Of a DNA stretch of 41,808 nucleotides, positions 34,639 through 41,808 are shown piece by piece; position 1 is the stretch's first letter, and each line of letters starts with the position of its first letter. A program made the position numbers and the translations under genes. The notes below the pieces were generated by a model. The model was not told the DNA's origin. It was given only the letters and a program-made list of their open reading frames with translations, and searched no databases. The DNA is from Thermoguttaceae bacterium (GTDB lineage: Bacteria; Planctomycetota; Planctomycetia; Pirellulales; Thermoguttaceae): contig JANXBW010000014.1 of assembly GCA_025060325.1 (NCBI GenBank), positions 77,860-119,667 on the forward strand. Reading direction: 5' to 3'.

Positions 34639-37600
34639 CTACTGGCCGCGAATATAGTCGACGGCAAACTCCCCTGAGGCAACCGAGCCGCCGGGGTCAA
34701 GACGCAGAGCCGTGATTCTCTGGCCGCGCCACCGGGGATGTTCGCCGACATTGAGCTCATACTCGCCAAACTCGCCCGGCGGCCCCAGGCGGAACAAAAG
34801 CGACTTTTCCTCATCGAATTGGGGCGACTCGGCAGTGGTCCAGAACAGCTGCGCTACCGAACCGGCAGTGCTGCGCATGCGAATCCGCAACACCTTGTAC
34901 CGGTCCGGCGCAATCCGCAAGTTGCTTCGCACGATATATGGGTCGCGGCCTGTTACAGTTCCCACCAAGAATCCGTCCGCTACAGAAAATGCGGTCACGT
35001 CATGGGCGGCAAGCCAACCCTCGAATGACTTATCAAACTCAAAAGCGATTTCCTCAACTGGGAGAGCGATCCGCTCCCGTTTGAGGAATTCCGCCGGCAC
35101 CACCTCGACCTGAACCGGCCGTTCCGTGGGAATCCGGATCACAAGATACGCCAACCCGGAGTCATAGCGCCAGGCAGCCGTCGCGCTTTGTTCCACACGC
35201 GGATCCTCCGGGATTGGCTGGCCGTCAACAAGTACGTCTGTCGGCTGGCCGATATTGGAGACCAAAATGCAGCCCTCTTCTCGCGGCCGAAATTGGACGC
35301 GCATTACCAATCGCCCTCCACCCCAGTTGACATCAGACAAAGAGGCTAAGCTGGTGATGCGGAGCTCCTCGGGCGGACGTCCGATGGCCACGGTCCGGGG
35401 CTCGACATTTCGACCTAAGAAGTGCAGGACCAAATCCAAGATCTGACGCGGGGCAAAAACCCACGATGCCTTGGAGCCGTCGATCAAACTAATTGCATCC
35501 GGCCACAAGGCCACGTTCTCTCCCTGGGTATCCTGTTGATAAAGCGCAGAACGAACGATTCGCTCGGCAATCTCTCGCCAGGGCAAGCTGGCGTCGTAGT
35601 CTGCCAATCTCAGAAGTGCTTCAGCATAGCGAAGCCCATTCCACTGAACAGCCCGCCCAAACCACGACCCGCGGTACCAGGTTGCTCCAAAAACAGGAAT
35701 ACTGGCCCCTTGGAGGTACGGTTTGTCCGGATCATCCCACAGGTAGATAAAGGGCAGGCCCCGCTTGGCCCACTGCACAGAATCGGCGAGCCACCGCTCT
35801 TCCCCGCTTAGCCGATATGCCTCGATGAAAGCGTCCACAGCATCGGCCGCTGCTAACACGTCCGGCGTGTGGACGGGAATCTCCCACACCTGTGCCGCCC
35901 GAGGTACGCGGAAGTTTTCCATCAGTTCCAGCGTGGGCAGCATTTGATGATAAGCATCCCAATCCCCGGCAATTCGTGCATAACGGAGCACCGTGTAAGC
36001 CCGGCGGGCGCAGGTGCCGACCTCCACCGCCCCGTGGGGGCCGAGTTGCCGATAGTCCATCCCTTCAAACGGGCCGGATCCGGGCTGATCGGCGTCGAAT
36101 CCCCAACTGCCGTCCGGATTCCGCTCAGCCAGAAGCCCGCTTGGCCCAAAGGACCCGGCCAGAGCAAGGTCGAACCGGCCTGGAAAGGCGAGGGCATCCC
36201 AGCGGGCCGGGAGCCGAAGCATGGCAGCCACCAATTCCGCCCGAGCACGGCACAAACTCCGCAGGCCCGGCTCTTCCACCACCCACTCGGCCAATAACAA
36301 ATCGGCTGCATAGTTAGCCGGTCGATCAAGCCGGGAAAGGATCCCGCCACCCTTGCTCGTCCACCACTTCTGCTCCTTCTCGTCCCAAAGGGACTGCAGG
36401 TAAGCCTGCATGCTGAAGGCGACCTCGGCTTCGTAAGAGCCCCGCGGCAAGGGACGCATTGGGGGCAGGCCTACCAGCCGAAGATACGCCTCGATCCCCG
36501 CCAGGGGATCACTGGCAGAGCCATCGGCCCAAATCCAGCCGGTTAGCCGCAGCTTTTGCCCCCCTTGCCATAAATACGGTGTTGACGCAATGCGCTGGTT
36601 TTCCTGAATAAATTCGGGAACCCCTGGTAATATCAACCCAACGAGGTGACCCCGCTGGTTATTGAACCGATCCGGCGAGGCAAAGACACACGGCGGCCTA
36701 TCCCGCTGGCCATCCCACTTCTGGTGCACGTCCCACACGTACGCCAACGTGCCATAGCTTCCCGTAAACGTAACCGCGGGCACTGTGATCTTTTGTGGAT
36801 GAGGCACATAACGAATCCGGTCAGGATGATCTTCGGCAATATCTAGACTATCGCTCGAAAGCTCGTCCTCCACAAGCCACTCAAGCCCGGGGAAGATTGC
36901 TTCCTGCCGATCGACTACGTAAACAAGTGGCGAATCGAAAGCCACAAGCCTCACAGGTTGAGGGGTGATGGCCTGGATCTCCCAGCCAATAAGATTTTCT
37001 TCCGCCGGAATCTGAAATCTGACGACGTACTCTAGCCCTCGGGCCGGCCCTGTCTCAATCCGCCCGGGAAGCTCAAGTGAGGCATAACCTGGCGCAACTT
37101 GAGTCCGCGGGGCAAGATTGCCGGTAAGTTCGCCTTCCCAAGCGGCCGAAGCTTCTGCCGCCTCGGGCGGCTTAACCACCAGGCGGGCGAGCACAGGGAT
37201 CCAGGCTGCCTGGACCCATTGGCCTTTGCTGTTTTTCACTTGGATGACACCCGCGCCAAACCCTGCTGGCTCTCGGAGGAAAAGCACGCGGACCCGGTTA
37301 TTTTCCACAACCGCCCACGCACCGGAGGCGTCCGCATTCGGGCGGTCGGCAGGAGCTGGCAATTCAACCGCGGGCACCACACGGATTCGGCTTTCCAAAC
37401 CAGTTGGTTGGGCTTGATCAACGGCAGAAATCTCTATCTGTACCGGAAGTACCCCCAACACAGAGGGAGCTTTGAACTTTGCCTGAACGGTGCTGCGCTT
37501 GCTGGGCGGAAGCTCGCTCAGAACCTGCTTCTGGATCGTAGCCCCTGCTCGGAAAAGGACCTCAATGTTTTCAAGCAGTGCCGAGCCGGTGTTCTCTAAC

Positions 37601-38646
37601 TGACACTCGAGCGTGAAGTCGCCGCCGGCAATTGTCACCGGCTGGGCAGGCCCTCCACTTCGCACCCTAAGCTGTGGGCGCAACGGGAAGGTGGCCTCAA
37701 CCTGATGGCGATCCGCGGCGGCTCTGATATGTACAGAACCGCGGCCACGCCTTTGGCCCAATATTTTCCACCGAAGTGCCTGGGGACGCTTCACCGGCAA
37801 AACAGGAATCTCATGCACGCGCGGTTCGACGGAAAGCCCTGCCGGTACCTGGACCGACACCCGCACGCGCTCCGCCGATCGGTCACCCACGTTGTTGACT
37901 TGCACACGAAGCACCCCAACCGAGCCAGGTTGCTCCGGATCCTCATCAAGCGTAGGCTCCCCAAAGGCGAGGATTGGTCCCGCTTCCTCCAGGTAGGCAA
38001 AATCGTCAAGCAGGATCTCGCCCGCTGTGCCGACAATTCGTGCCGCGAAGTGCACGAACTTCACTGCCGGATTGCTGGTATAGTCATACGCAATGCGGGC
38101 AACGTGCCAGTTTCCATCGCCAATATGCTCTTTCGGCACGACATACGTCGCCCGCGGCGAACCGGTCCGCTCCACTAACTGCTCGTTGACGGGAATCACA
38201 TAGATCCGCAGTTCCGCGTTATGAGCCGAAACAGCTTTATACGCAAACTGCATCCCTCCTTTCACACGTGCGATTAAGCCGGGCTTCGGATCTCCGGGGC
38301 CGTGTGACCGGTTCACTCCTGTCTCCGGGGTTTTAGTCTCGGGTGTGCGGACGAGGCGAAGGCTCACCCGGCCTTGGTAGGCATCCGAGCTAATGGTCAC
38401 GGTCTGGCCCACAGGAGCCCAATCCACTGGAAAGCCCCCGGGGCCAAGTATTTCGAAGGAGCCGTTCGTGCACACATCCTGTCCTGCGTGGAGCTCGCTC
38501 CATGCTCCCACGACGCTGCAAGCCACTAGCCCGGCGACACAACCTAGCACTAGTGACCATCCGGTCTTACGAAAAGATCCCCCGACAGAGCGAAGCCTCG
38601 GAACTTCAGGGGGCATGGTTGAACGCGATTTCCCCGCGGCCATCAT
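34639..38646 (-). CDS. Large secreted protein, carbohydrate-active-like, function unknown
   Basis: This 1335-residue protein starts at ATG 38646 with GGGAGG 7 bases upstream. A basic N-terminus and hydrophobic segment (GWSLVLGCVAGLVACSVVGAW, about 29-49) act as a signal peptide or anchor. Residues about 57-235 resemble a carbohydrate-binding jelly roll (TNGSFEILGPGGFPVDW, GRVSLRLVR, GEILLDDFAYLE). Two CARDB-like beta domains follow (about 235-430; LRVQVNNVGDRSAERVRVSV, LECQLENTGSALLENIEV). A long beta-rich region (440-700) precedes a helical part (about 735-1075) that looks like an alpha/alpha-barrel of the glycosidase/lyase type (AYLQSLWDEKEQKWW, RRAYTVLRYARIAGDWDAY, DAVDAFIEAYRLSGEERWL). 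A C-terminal beta sandwich ends the protein (about 1205-1335). I cannot assign a family or catalytic residues; polysaccharide processing is inferred from the layout. Confidence 0.8.
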   Translation of the reverse strand: MMAAGKSRSTMPPEVPRLRSVGGSFRKTGWSLVLGCVAGLVACSVVGAWSELHAGQDVCTNGSFEILGPGGFPVDWAPVGQTVTISSDAYQGRVSLRLVRTPETKTPETGVNRSHGPGDPKPGLIARVKGGMQFAYKAVSAHNAELRIYVIPVNEQLVERTGSPRATYVVPKEHIGDGNWHVARIAYDYTSNPAVKFVHFAARIVGTAGEILLDDFAYLEEAGPILAFGEPTLDEDPEQPGSVGVLRVQVNNVGDRSAERVRVSVQVPAGLSVEPRVHEIPVLPVKRPQALRWKILGQRRGRGSVHIRAAADRHQVEATFPLRPQLRVRSGGPAQPVTIAGGDFTLECQLENTGSALLENIEVLFRAGATIQKQVLSELPPSKRSTVQAKFKAPSVLGVLPVQIEISAVDQAQPTGLESRIRVVPAVELPAPADRPNADASGAWAVVENNRVRVLFLREPAGFGAGVIQVKNSKGQWVQAAWIPVLARLVVKPPEAAEASAAWEGELTGNLAPRTQVAPGYASLELPGRIETGPARGLEYVVRFQIPAEENLIGWEIQAITPQPVRLVAFDSPLVYVVDRQEAIFPGLEWLVEDELSSDSLDIAEDHPDRIRYVPHPQKITVPAVTFTGSYGTLAYVWDVHQKWDGQRDRPPCVFASPDRFNNQRGHLVGLILPGVPEFIQENQRIASTPYLWQGGQKLRLTGWIWADGSASDPLAGIEAYLRLVGLPPMRPLPRGSYEAEVAFSMQAYLQSLWDEKEQKWWTSKGGGILSRLDRPANYAADLLLAEWVVEEPGLRSLCRARAELVAAMLRLPARWDALAFPGRFDLALAGSFGPSGLLAERNPDGSWGFDADQPGSGPFEGMDYRQLGPHGAVEVGTCARRAYTVLRYARIAGDWDAYHQMLPTLELMENFRVPRAAQVWEIPVHTPDVLAAADAVDAFIEAYRLSGEERWLADSVQWAKRGLPFIYLWDDPDKPYLQGASIPVFGATWYRGSWFGRAVQWNGLRYAEALLRLADYDASLPWREIAERIVRSALYQQDTQGENVALWPDAISLIDGSKASWVFAPRQILDLVLHFLGRNVEPRTVAIGRPPEELRITSLASLSDVNWGGGRLVMRVQFRPREEGCILVSNIGQPTDVLVDGQPIPEDPRVEQSATAAWRYDSGLAYLVIRIPTERPVQVEVVPAEFLKRERIALPVEEIAFEFDKSFEGWLAAHDVTAFSVADGFLVGTVTGRDPYIVRSNLRIAPDRYKVLRIRMRSTAGSVAQLFWTTAESPQFDEEKSLLFRLGPPGEFGEYELNVGEHPRWRGQRITALRLDPGGSVASGEFAVDYIRGQ

Positions 38647-39358
38647 TCATCAACCTCCCTGTAAATTGGTGAGCCGTTCATTTGCGATCGGTAAACTCCC
38701 TGGCAACAAAATTCCTGTAGCAACGCATGACAATGTAGTGCCAGATGGTGGGGGACGCAAACGCCGGCCGACCCAGCCCGCGCCTAAGCTTTCCTCGGGG
38801 TCGAGGTTCAATCACGGAGCTCGTCCCAGGGAAAACGGAGAAAGCGATACCAGGCGGAGGTCCTGGGCCGAGTCGGTACGCCGCCTCACGGGCATAGCGT
38901 TTCGTTGGCGGAAGAACTAGTCGGAGGAGCTAACTCTCTTCTCCCACAAGGAACTGACTTGATCCGGTTAATTGCCGAACCTGCTACCACAGATGAGGCC
39001 GCCCAGACCGACTCATAAGTGAGCATCAGTGGGCCTAAGCTAGGGGGAAAACACGCGTTACCAACTCTGCGTGCAAAGCACGCCCTCGGAACAAGCCAGA
39101 TTACACAAAAGCCAGCACAAAGCCCCCCAGAAAAGCACAAAGCCGGGGCAATTCCCCCGGCAACCAAAGCCGCGAACTATCTTTGAGGGTGTCCCGCAAC
39201 TGCGAAGTCCGTCAACCGGCTTGAGGATGCCCTGTAAATCCCATCGCCGGCGATTGGCACGTGACGCGAGGCTCCGGAAGCCCGAGTTACAAATCGGGCA
39301 ATCTGTCCCACGATGCCCCGCCTCTTGTGGTCAGTAATCTTTTTTTACAGCGGGCTTC
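38647..39358. other. Intergenic region upstream of the 1335-residue protein gene
   Basis: This stretch of 712 bases has no credible gene. The ribosome binding site of the downstream minus-strand gene is at 38654-38659. A hairpin at 39280-39299 follows the PEP-CTERM gene. Frames open on both strands carry no recognisable domain. Confidence 0.4.
39280..39299 (-). terminator. Possible terminator hairpin after the PEP-CTERM gene
   Basis: GCCCGA and TCGGGC form a perfect 6-bp stem with an 8-base loop about 60 bases past the stop codon. The following bases are not a T-run, so it would be a weak or factor-assisted terminator. Confidence 0.35.
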
Positions 39359-40354
39359 CTACTTGCCCGGTATTGGCCTGGAAACCAACACCCGCCCGAG
39401 CAGATTCCACAGTGATTTAGCCGCCTTCGAGCCTCGCCGCACCGTAAAGATCAACCCCGCCGCCGAGGTCGTCAGAAGCGAAACTAGAGGAGATGGCTCC
39501 GGCACAACGTTGACCAAGACTGTGCCCCGATCAATGTACAGAGCCGCAACGCCAGGTTGTGGATTAACATTCTTAAGGCTGACATACATGAAGTCGCGGA
39601 GACTAAACTCGTACTTGCTGAGGTCGATGCGCTCACCCGATTCGTTGAAAAGCTGGCGGAACCACGCCAGGTCAACGCCCGATCCCGCGGCTACTGGGCT
39701 CAGCCCAAAGAACTCGAGCGATGTCCCGAGACTGTCGGGCGAACTCATGAAGTAAAAATCTTGAGAATCTACGGGGCCGAACGCAGCCAGCAGTTGACCT
39801 TTTGATGCAAGCTCGGCAATGGCGTTGTCAATAAGCGTTTTCCCGGCGGCAGTATCGTTAGTGAGCTGCTTCAGATAGGTGGTAGCCGAATAACTGATAT
39901 TTAGTTCCACTAGCGCAGCCATAGCCGTGGGAGGCAGGGAGCTGCTTCCGAGCAAACTCCCTAAGGTATAACCGGAAACCGTCGTAGGCACGAAATCATT
40001 TCCACTAAGATACATTGGGCCAAAAGGCCCTTTAAACGAGCGAGTTGTTGCCGCGGAGCGCGTGACAGAAAAGACCATCCAGGTGGAACGGTCGAGATTA
40101 TAATTTACGCCGTTAATGGTCAGCGTATCAAAAGCCGAAAGGCCGTACATTACATTTCCGACGGTGCCCGCGCTTCCTGAATTAGCCAGTTCCAACCGCC
40201 AGCTTCGGTCCTGGAGGGCGTCGTTTTGGGCGTTCGGCGGTGAGAGGAGTAAACTCATCACGCCGGCTTGACCTTCCGGCAAAGAGAGCATGTACACTAG
40301 CTGGACCAAAAGCGACAGCAACAAACAATTCCACTTCATAAAAAGCCCTCGCAT
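39359..40354 (-). CDS. PEP-CTERM sorting-domain protein
   Basis: This 331-residue exported protein has a signal peptide (KWNCLLLSLLVQLVYMLSLPEGQAG, with a second usable ATG at 40339; both ATGs have a purine-rich site upstream). The middle is Ser/Thr/Leu-rich and beta-like without a recognised domain (GPFGPMYLSGNDFVPTTVSGYTLG, DFYFMSSPDSLGTSLEFFG). Near the C-terminus is a PEP-CTERM signal: VVPEPSPLV (PEP at 285-287), a hydrophobic helix, then RR. From the family, an exosortase would cut at PEP and place the protein on the cell surface; no exosortase lies in the window. About 20 residues (SKAAKSLWNLLGRVLVSRPIPGK) follow the RR, where most such proteins end. Confidence 0.85.
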   Translation of the reverse strand: MRGLFMKWNCLLLSLLVQLVYMLSLPEGQAGVMSLLLSPPNAQNDALQDRSWRLELANSGSAGTVGNVMYGLSAFDTLTINGVNYNLDRSTWMVFSVTRSAATTRSFKGPFGPMYLSGNDFVPTTVSGYTLGSLLGSSSLPPTAMAALVELNISYSATTYLKQLTNDTAAGKTLIDNAIAELASKGQLLAAFGPVDSQDFYFMSSPDSLGTSLEFFGLSPVAAGSGVDLAWFRQLFNESGERIDLSKYEFSLRDFMYVSLKNVNPQPGVAALYIDRGTVLVNVVPEPSPLVSLLTTSAAGLIFTVRRGSKAAKSLWNLLGRVLVSRPIPGK

Positions 40355-40871
40355 AGGAACGCCTCAATAACCCGTGCTTATCCTGCCGACTTTACTCCCT
40401 ACTCCCCCTCCCGAGTCTCATCGTCTTTGAAGGACACAGCGAGGCCCTAGTCCCTCCGTCGATACATCCTGTGCGTGATGAGGCTCAGTTGATCCTGTAG
40501 GTAATCGGAAGCGCTCACCCCCAGGTCCCCGGGATCGTGCGAAGGTCCCTACTTGTCGAGACTAATTGCCCCTAGAAAGGCGTCAACGAAAAGGTCCACA
40601 GGGCTGGCAGAAATGAGTCCGTGGGCGGGCTCTTAGGGCGTCAAAATTAACACAATTGGTAAACTCATGACCATCCAAAAAGCACCTATCCCAACAATTA
40701 GGGGGTAGATTTCCCCACGGAAGTGGAAGGGGGCCAAAGTCCGGGTTTACTAGCCTATTGCGAGAGAAGCTGTCTGTGCTATCGCAATGCCCATTTCACT
40801 TCGGAAAGTTCAGAAACCAAGGAGGCTTAGCAACCAAGTTCTGACGGAGGTGGAGCAACGTTGAGCGGGAG
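40355..40871. other. Gene-poor stretch between ThiF/MoeB-type and PEP-CTERM genes
   Basis: This stretch of 517 bases shows no reading frame of note and presumably carries the PEP-CTERM gene promoter. I could not place a convincing -35/-10 pair. A weak stem CTATCCC/GGGGTAG lies around 40687-40708. Confidence 0.4.
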
Positions 40872-41669
40872 TCAATTTCCGGAAGGAAAGACTTCGCCAG
40901 AAAGAAATCGGAATTGCCCCTTCTTGCAAACGGGGCAATCAGTGTTTTCTCGCAACCCCGTTAAATCGACCTGGCGGATATCCCCGTACCAAAGGTCGAC
41001 TACCGTAAGCCGCGGCACGATACGCTCCACATTGCCCGAAAGGATCTTGATTGCTTCCATCGCCTCTAACGAGGCGATTACTCCTGCCACAGGCCCAAAG
41101 ATGCCCACCATTTCGCAGGTGAAGTCCATCCCCGACGGCGGGCACTCCCCCAGCAAGCATTGAAGGCAGGGGGTTCGGCCCGGCACGATGGCCAGCACTT
41201 GTCCTTCCGCGCCCAAACACCCGCCGAAGACCCACGGAATTCCTCGCTTAATGGCCACATCGTTAAGTAGGAATCGCGTCTCGAAATTGTCCGTAGCGTC
41301 AACAATAATATCCACATCTTTACACAGAGCCTCGACATTCTCTGCGGTGACTCGCACTGGCAACGCTTCTACGCTGACTTCCGAGTTGGCCCGGCGAAGC
41401 TTTTCTGCCGCCGCCTCGACCTTGAGACGTGGCGGTTGGCAATCCGCTTCGTCAAACAAAATCTGCCGGTGCAAGTTGACAAGCTCAACCGTGTCCGGAT
41501 CGGCGATGCGGACCTTTCCCACCCCAGCTCGGACCAGGAGCATGGCAACAAAGTTCCCAAGCGCTCCGCAACCACAAACAAAGGCCGAACTCTTCCGGAG
41601 CCGCCGCTGACTTTCTTCACCGAAAAGGCTGAACCTTATCTGACGCATGTAGCGACTAAGATCGAGCAC
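40872..41669 (-). CDS. ThiF/MoeB/HesA-type adenylyltransferase (E1-like)
   Basis: This 265-residue E1-like enzyme should adenylate the C-terminal Gly of a ubiquitin-like sulfur carrier such as ThiS or MoaD. Visible features: RYMRQIRFSLFGEESQRRL at the N-terminus, nucleotide-binding GCGALGNFVAMLLVRAGVG (33-51), the DPDTVELVNLHRQILF block (57-72) with the catalytic Arg, VDATDNFETRFLLND (123-137), and IFGPVAGVIASLEAMEAIKIL (190-210). Four cysteines in two pairs (168/171 in PCLQC and 245/248 in CPVC) form the zinc site. No rhodanese domain is fused, unlike some MoeB proteins. The start is GTG 41669 behind a G-rich stretch (GGGGGG). It stands alone, so ThiF versus MoeB cannot be settled; the carrier protein gene may lie outside the window. 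Confidence 0.9.
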   Translation of the reverse strand: MLDLSRYMRQIRFSLFGEESQRRLRKSSAFVCGCGALGNFVAMLLVRAGVGKVRIADPDTVELVNLHRQILFDEADCQPPRLKVEAAAEKLRRANSEVSVEALPVRVTAENVEALCKDVDIIVDATDNFETRFLLNDVAIKRGIPWVFGGCLGAEGQVLAIVPGRTPCLQCLLGECPPSGMDFTCEMVGIFGPVAGVIASLEAMEAIKILSGNVERIVPRLTVVDLWYGDIRQVDLTGLRENTDCPVCKKGQFRFLSGEVFPSGN

Positions 41670-41808
41670 TGGATCGGCCCCCCTTAACGCAAAGACGGTG
41701 ATGCAGTTAATTCATTCATGAGCCGAGGTTCGGCCCCACTCTTTCCGGGCAACCCCACTGGGCACGCGTTGGTCGCCGTCGGCATAGCTTTGGGTAAACC
41801 GCTGGCTG

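Noticed and set aside
41718-41808. Plus-strand frame starting MSRGSAPLFPGN and running off the right edge
   Set aside because: It has a mildly hydrophobic N-terminus but no ribosome binding site, only 30 codons are visible, and just 48 bases separate it from the divergent ThiF/MoeB-type gene.

Overview
The window looks like chromosomal DNA of a planctomycete, probably Pirellulales-like. The pointers are a large extracellular protein with the planctomycete N-terminal motif of the type LRFEVLESRELLS, a PEP-CTERM protein, two Tat-exported Gfo/Idh/MocA oxidoreductases, a membrane-anchored Ser/Thr kinase with the usual short planctomycete N-terminal extension, a YidC carrying a PDZ-like domain, and a PstC with a large soluble N-terminal domain. 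A more exact placement (for example a thermophilic Thermogutta relative) would be a guess. I see no tRNA, rRNA, CRISPR array, transposase, integrase or attachment site, so this reads as a core chromosomal segment with loose gene packing and many 0.3-1 kb gene-poor gaps.

Left part (1-10.3 kb). On the minus strand are the start of a phosphate ABC transporter operon (pstS, then pstC running off the left edge), mnmE (tRNA wobble modification GTPase) and yidC (membrane protein insertase). After a 1.2 kb gap, a plus-strand pair encodes a PlsC-type acyltransferase and a CdsA/YnbB-type phosphatidate cytidylyltransferase, two consecutive steps of phospholipid synthesis.

Mutagenesis cassette (10.3-16.7 kb, minus strand). 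imuA, imuB and dnaE2 form the translesion 'mutasome' cassette. A near-consensus promoter sits just before the likely imuA start, with a palindrome over its -10 box that could be a damage-response operator. DnaE2 carries two in-frame, hairpin-bearing insertions.

Middle (17-27.1 kb). An enolase-fold protein and a MoxR-type AAA+ protein lie in tandem, and both have lost the key catalytic residues of their families. They are followed by a Ser/Thr kinase, an LCM-type methyltransferase, two divergent Tat-exported Gfo/Idh/MocA oxidoreductases, and rpmI-rplT (L35, L20) with a structured leader and an unusually long, hairpin-bearing spacer.

Right part (27.1-41.8 kb). A small membrane protein of unknown function is followed by a 1683-residue secreted multidomain protein whose SGNH-hydrolase-like domain lacks its catalytic residues. 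Next come a 1335-residue secreted protein with carbohydrate-binding-like, CARDB-like and alpha/alpha-barrel-like regions, a PEP-CTERM protein with an extended tail, and a ThiF/MoeB-type adenylyltransferase.

The least expected features are the three degenerate enzyme domains (enolase fold, MoxR, SGNH), the hairpin-bearing insertions in dnaE2 and mnmE, the mutually exclusive hairpins in the rpmI leader, and the candidate operator upstream of imuA. No clearly new multi-gene system is visible; the closest candidate is the tandem inactive-enolase/inactive-MoxR pair.
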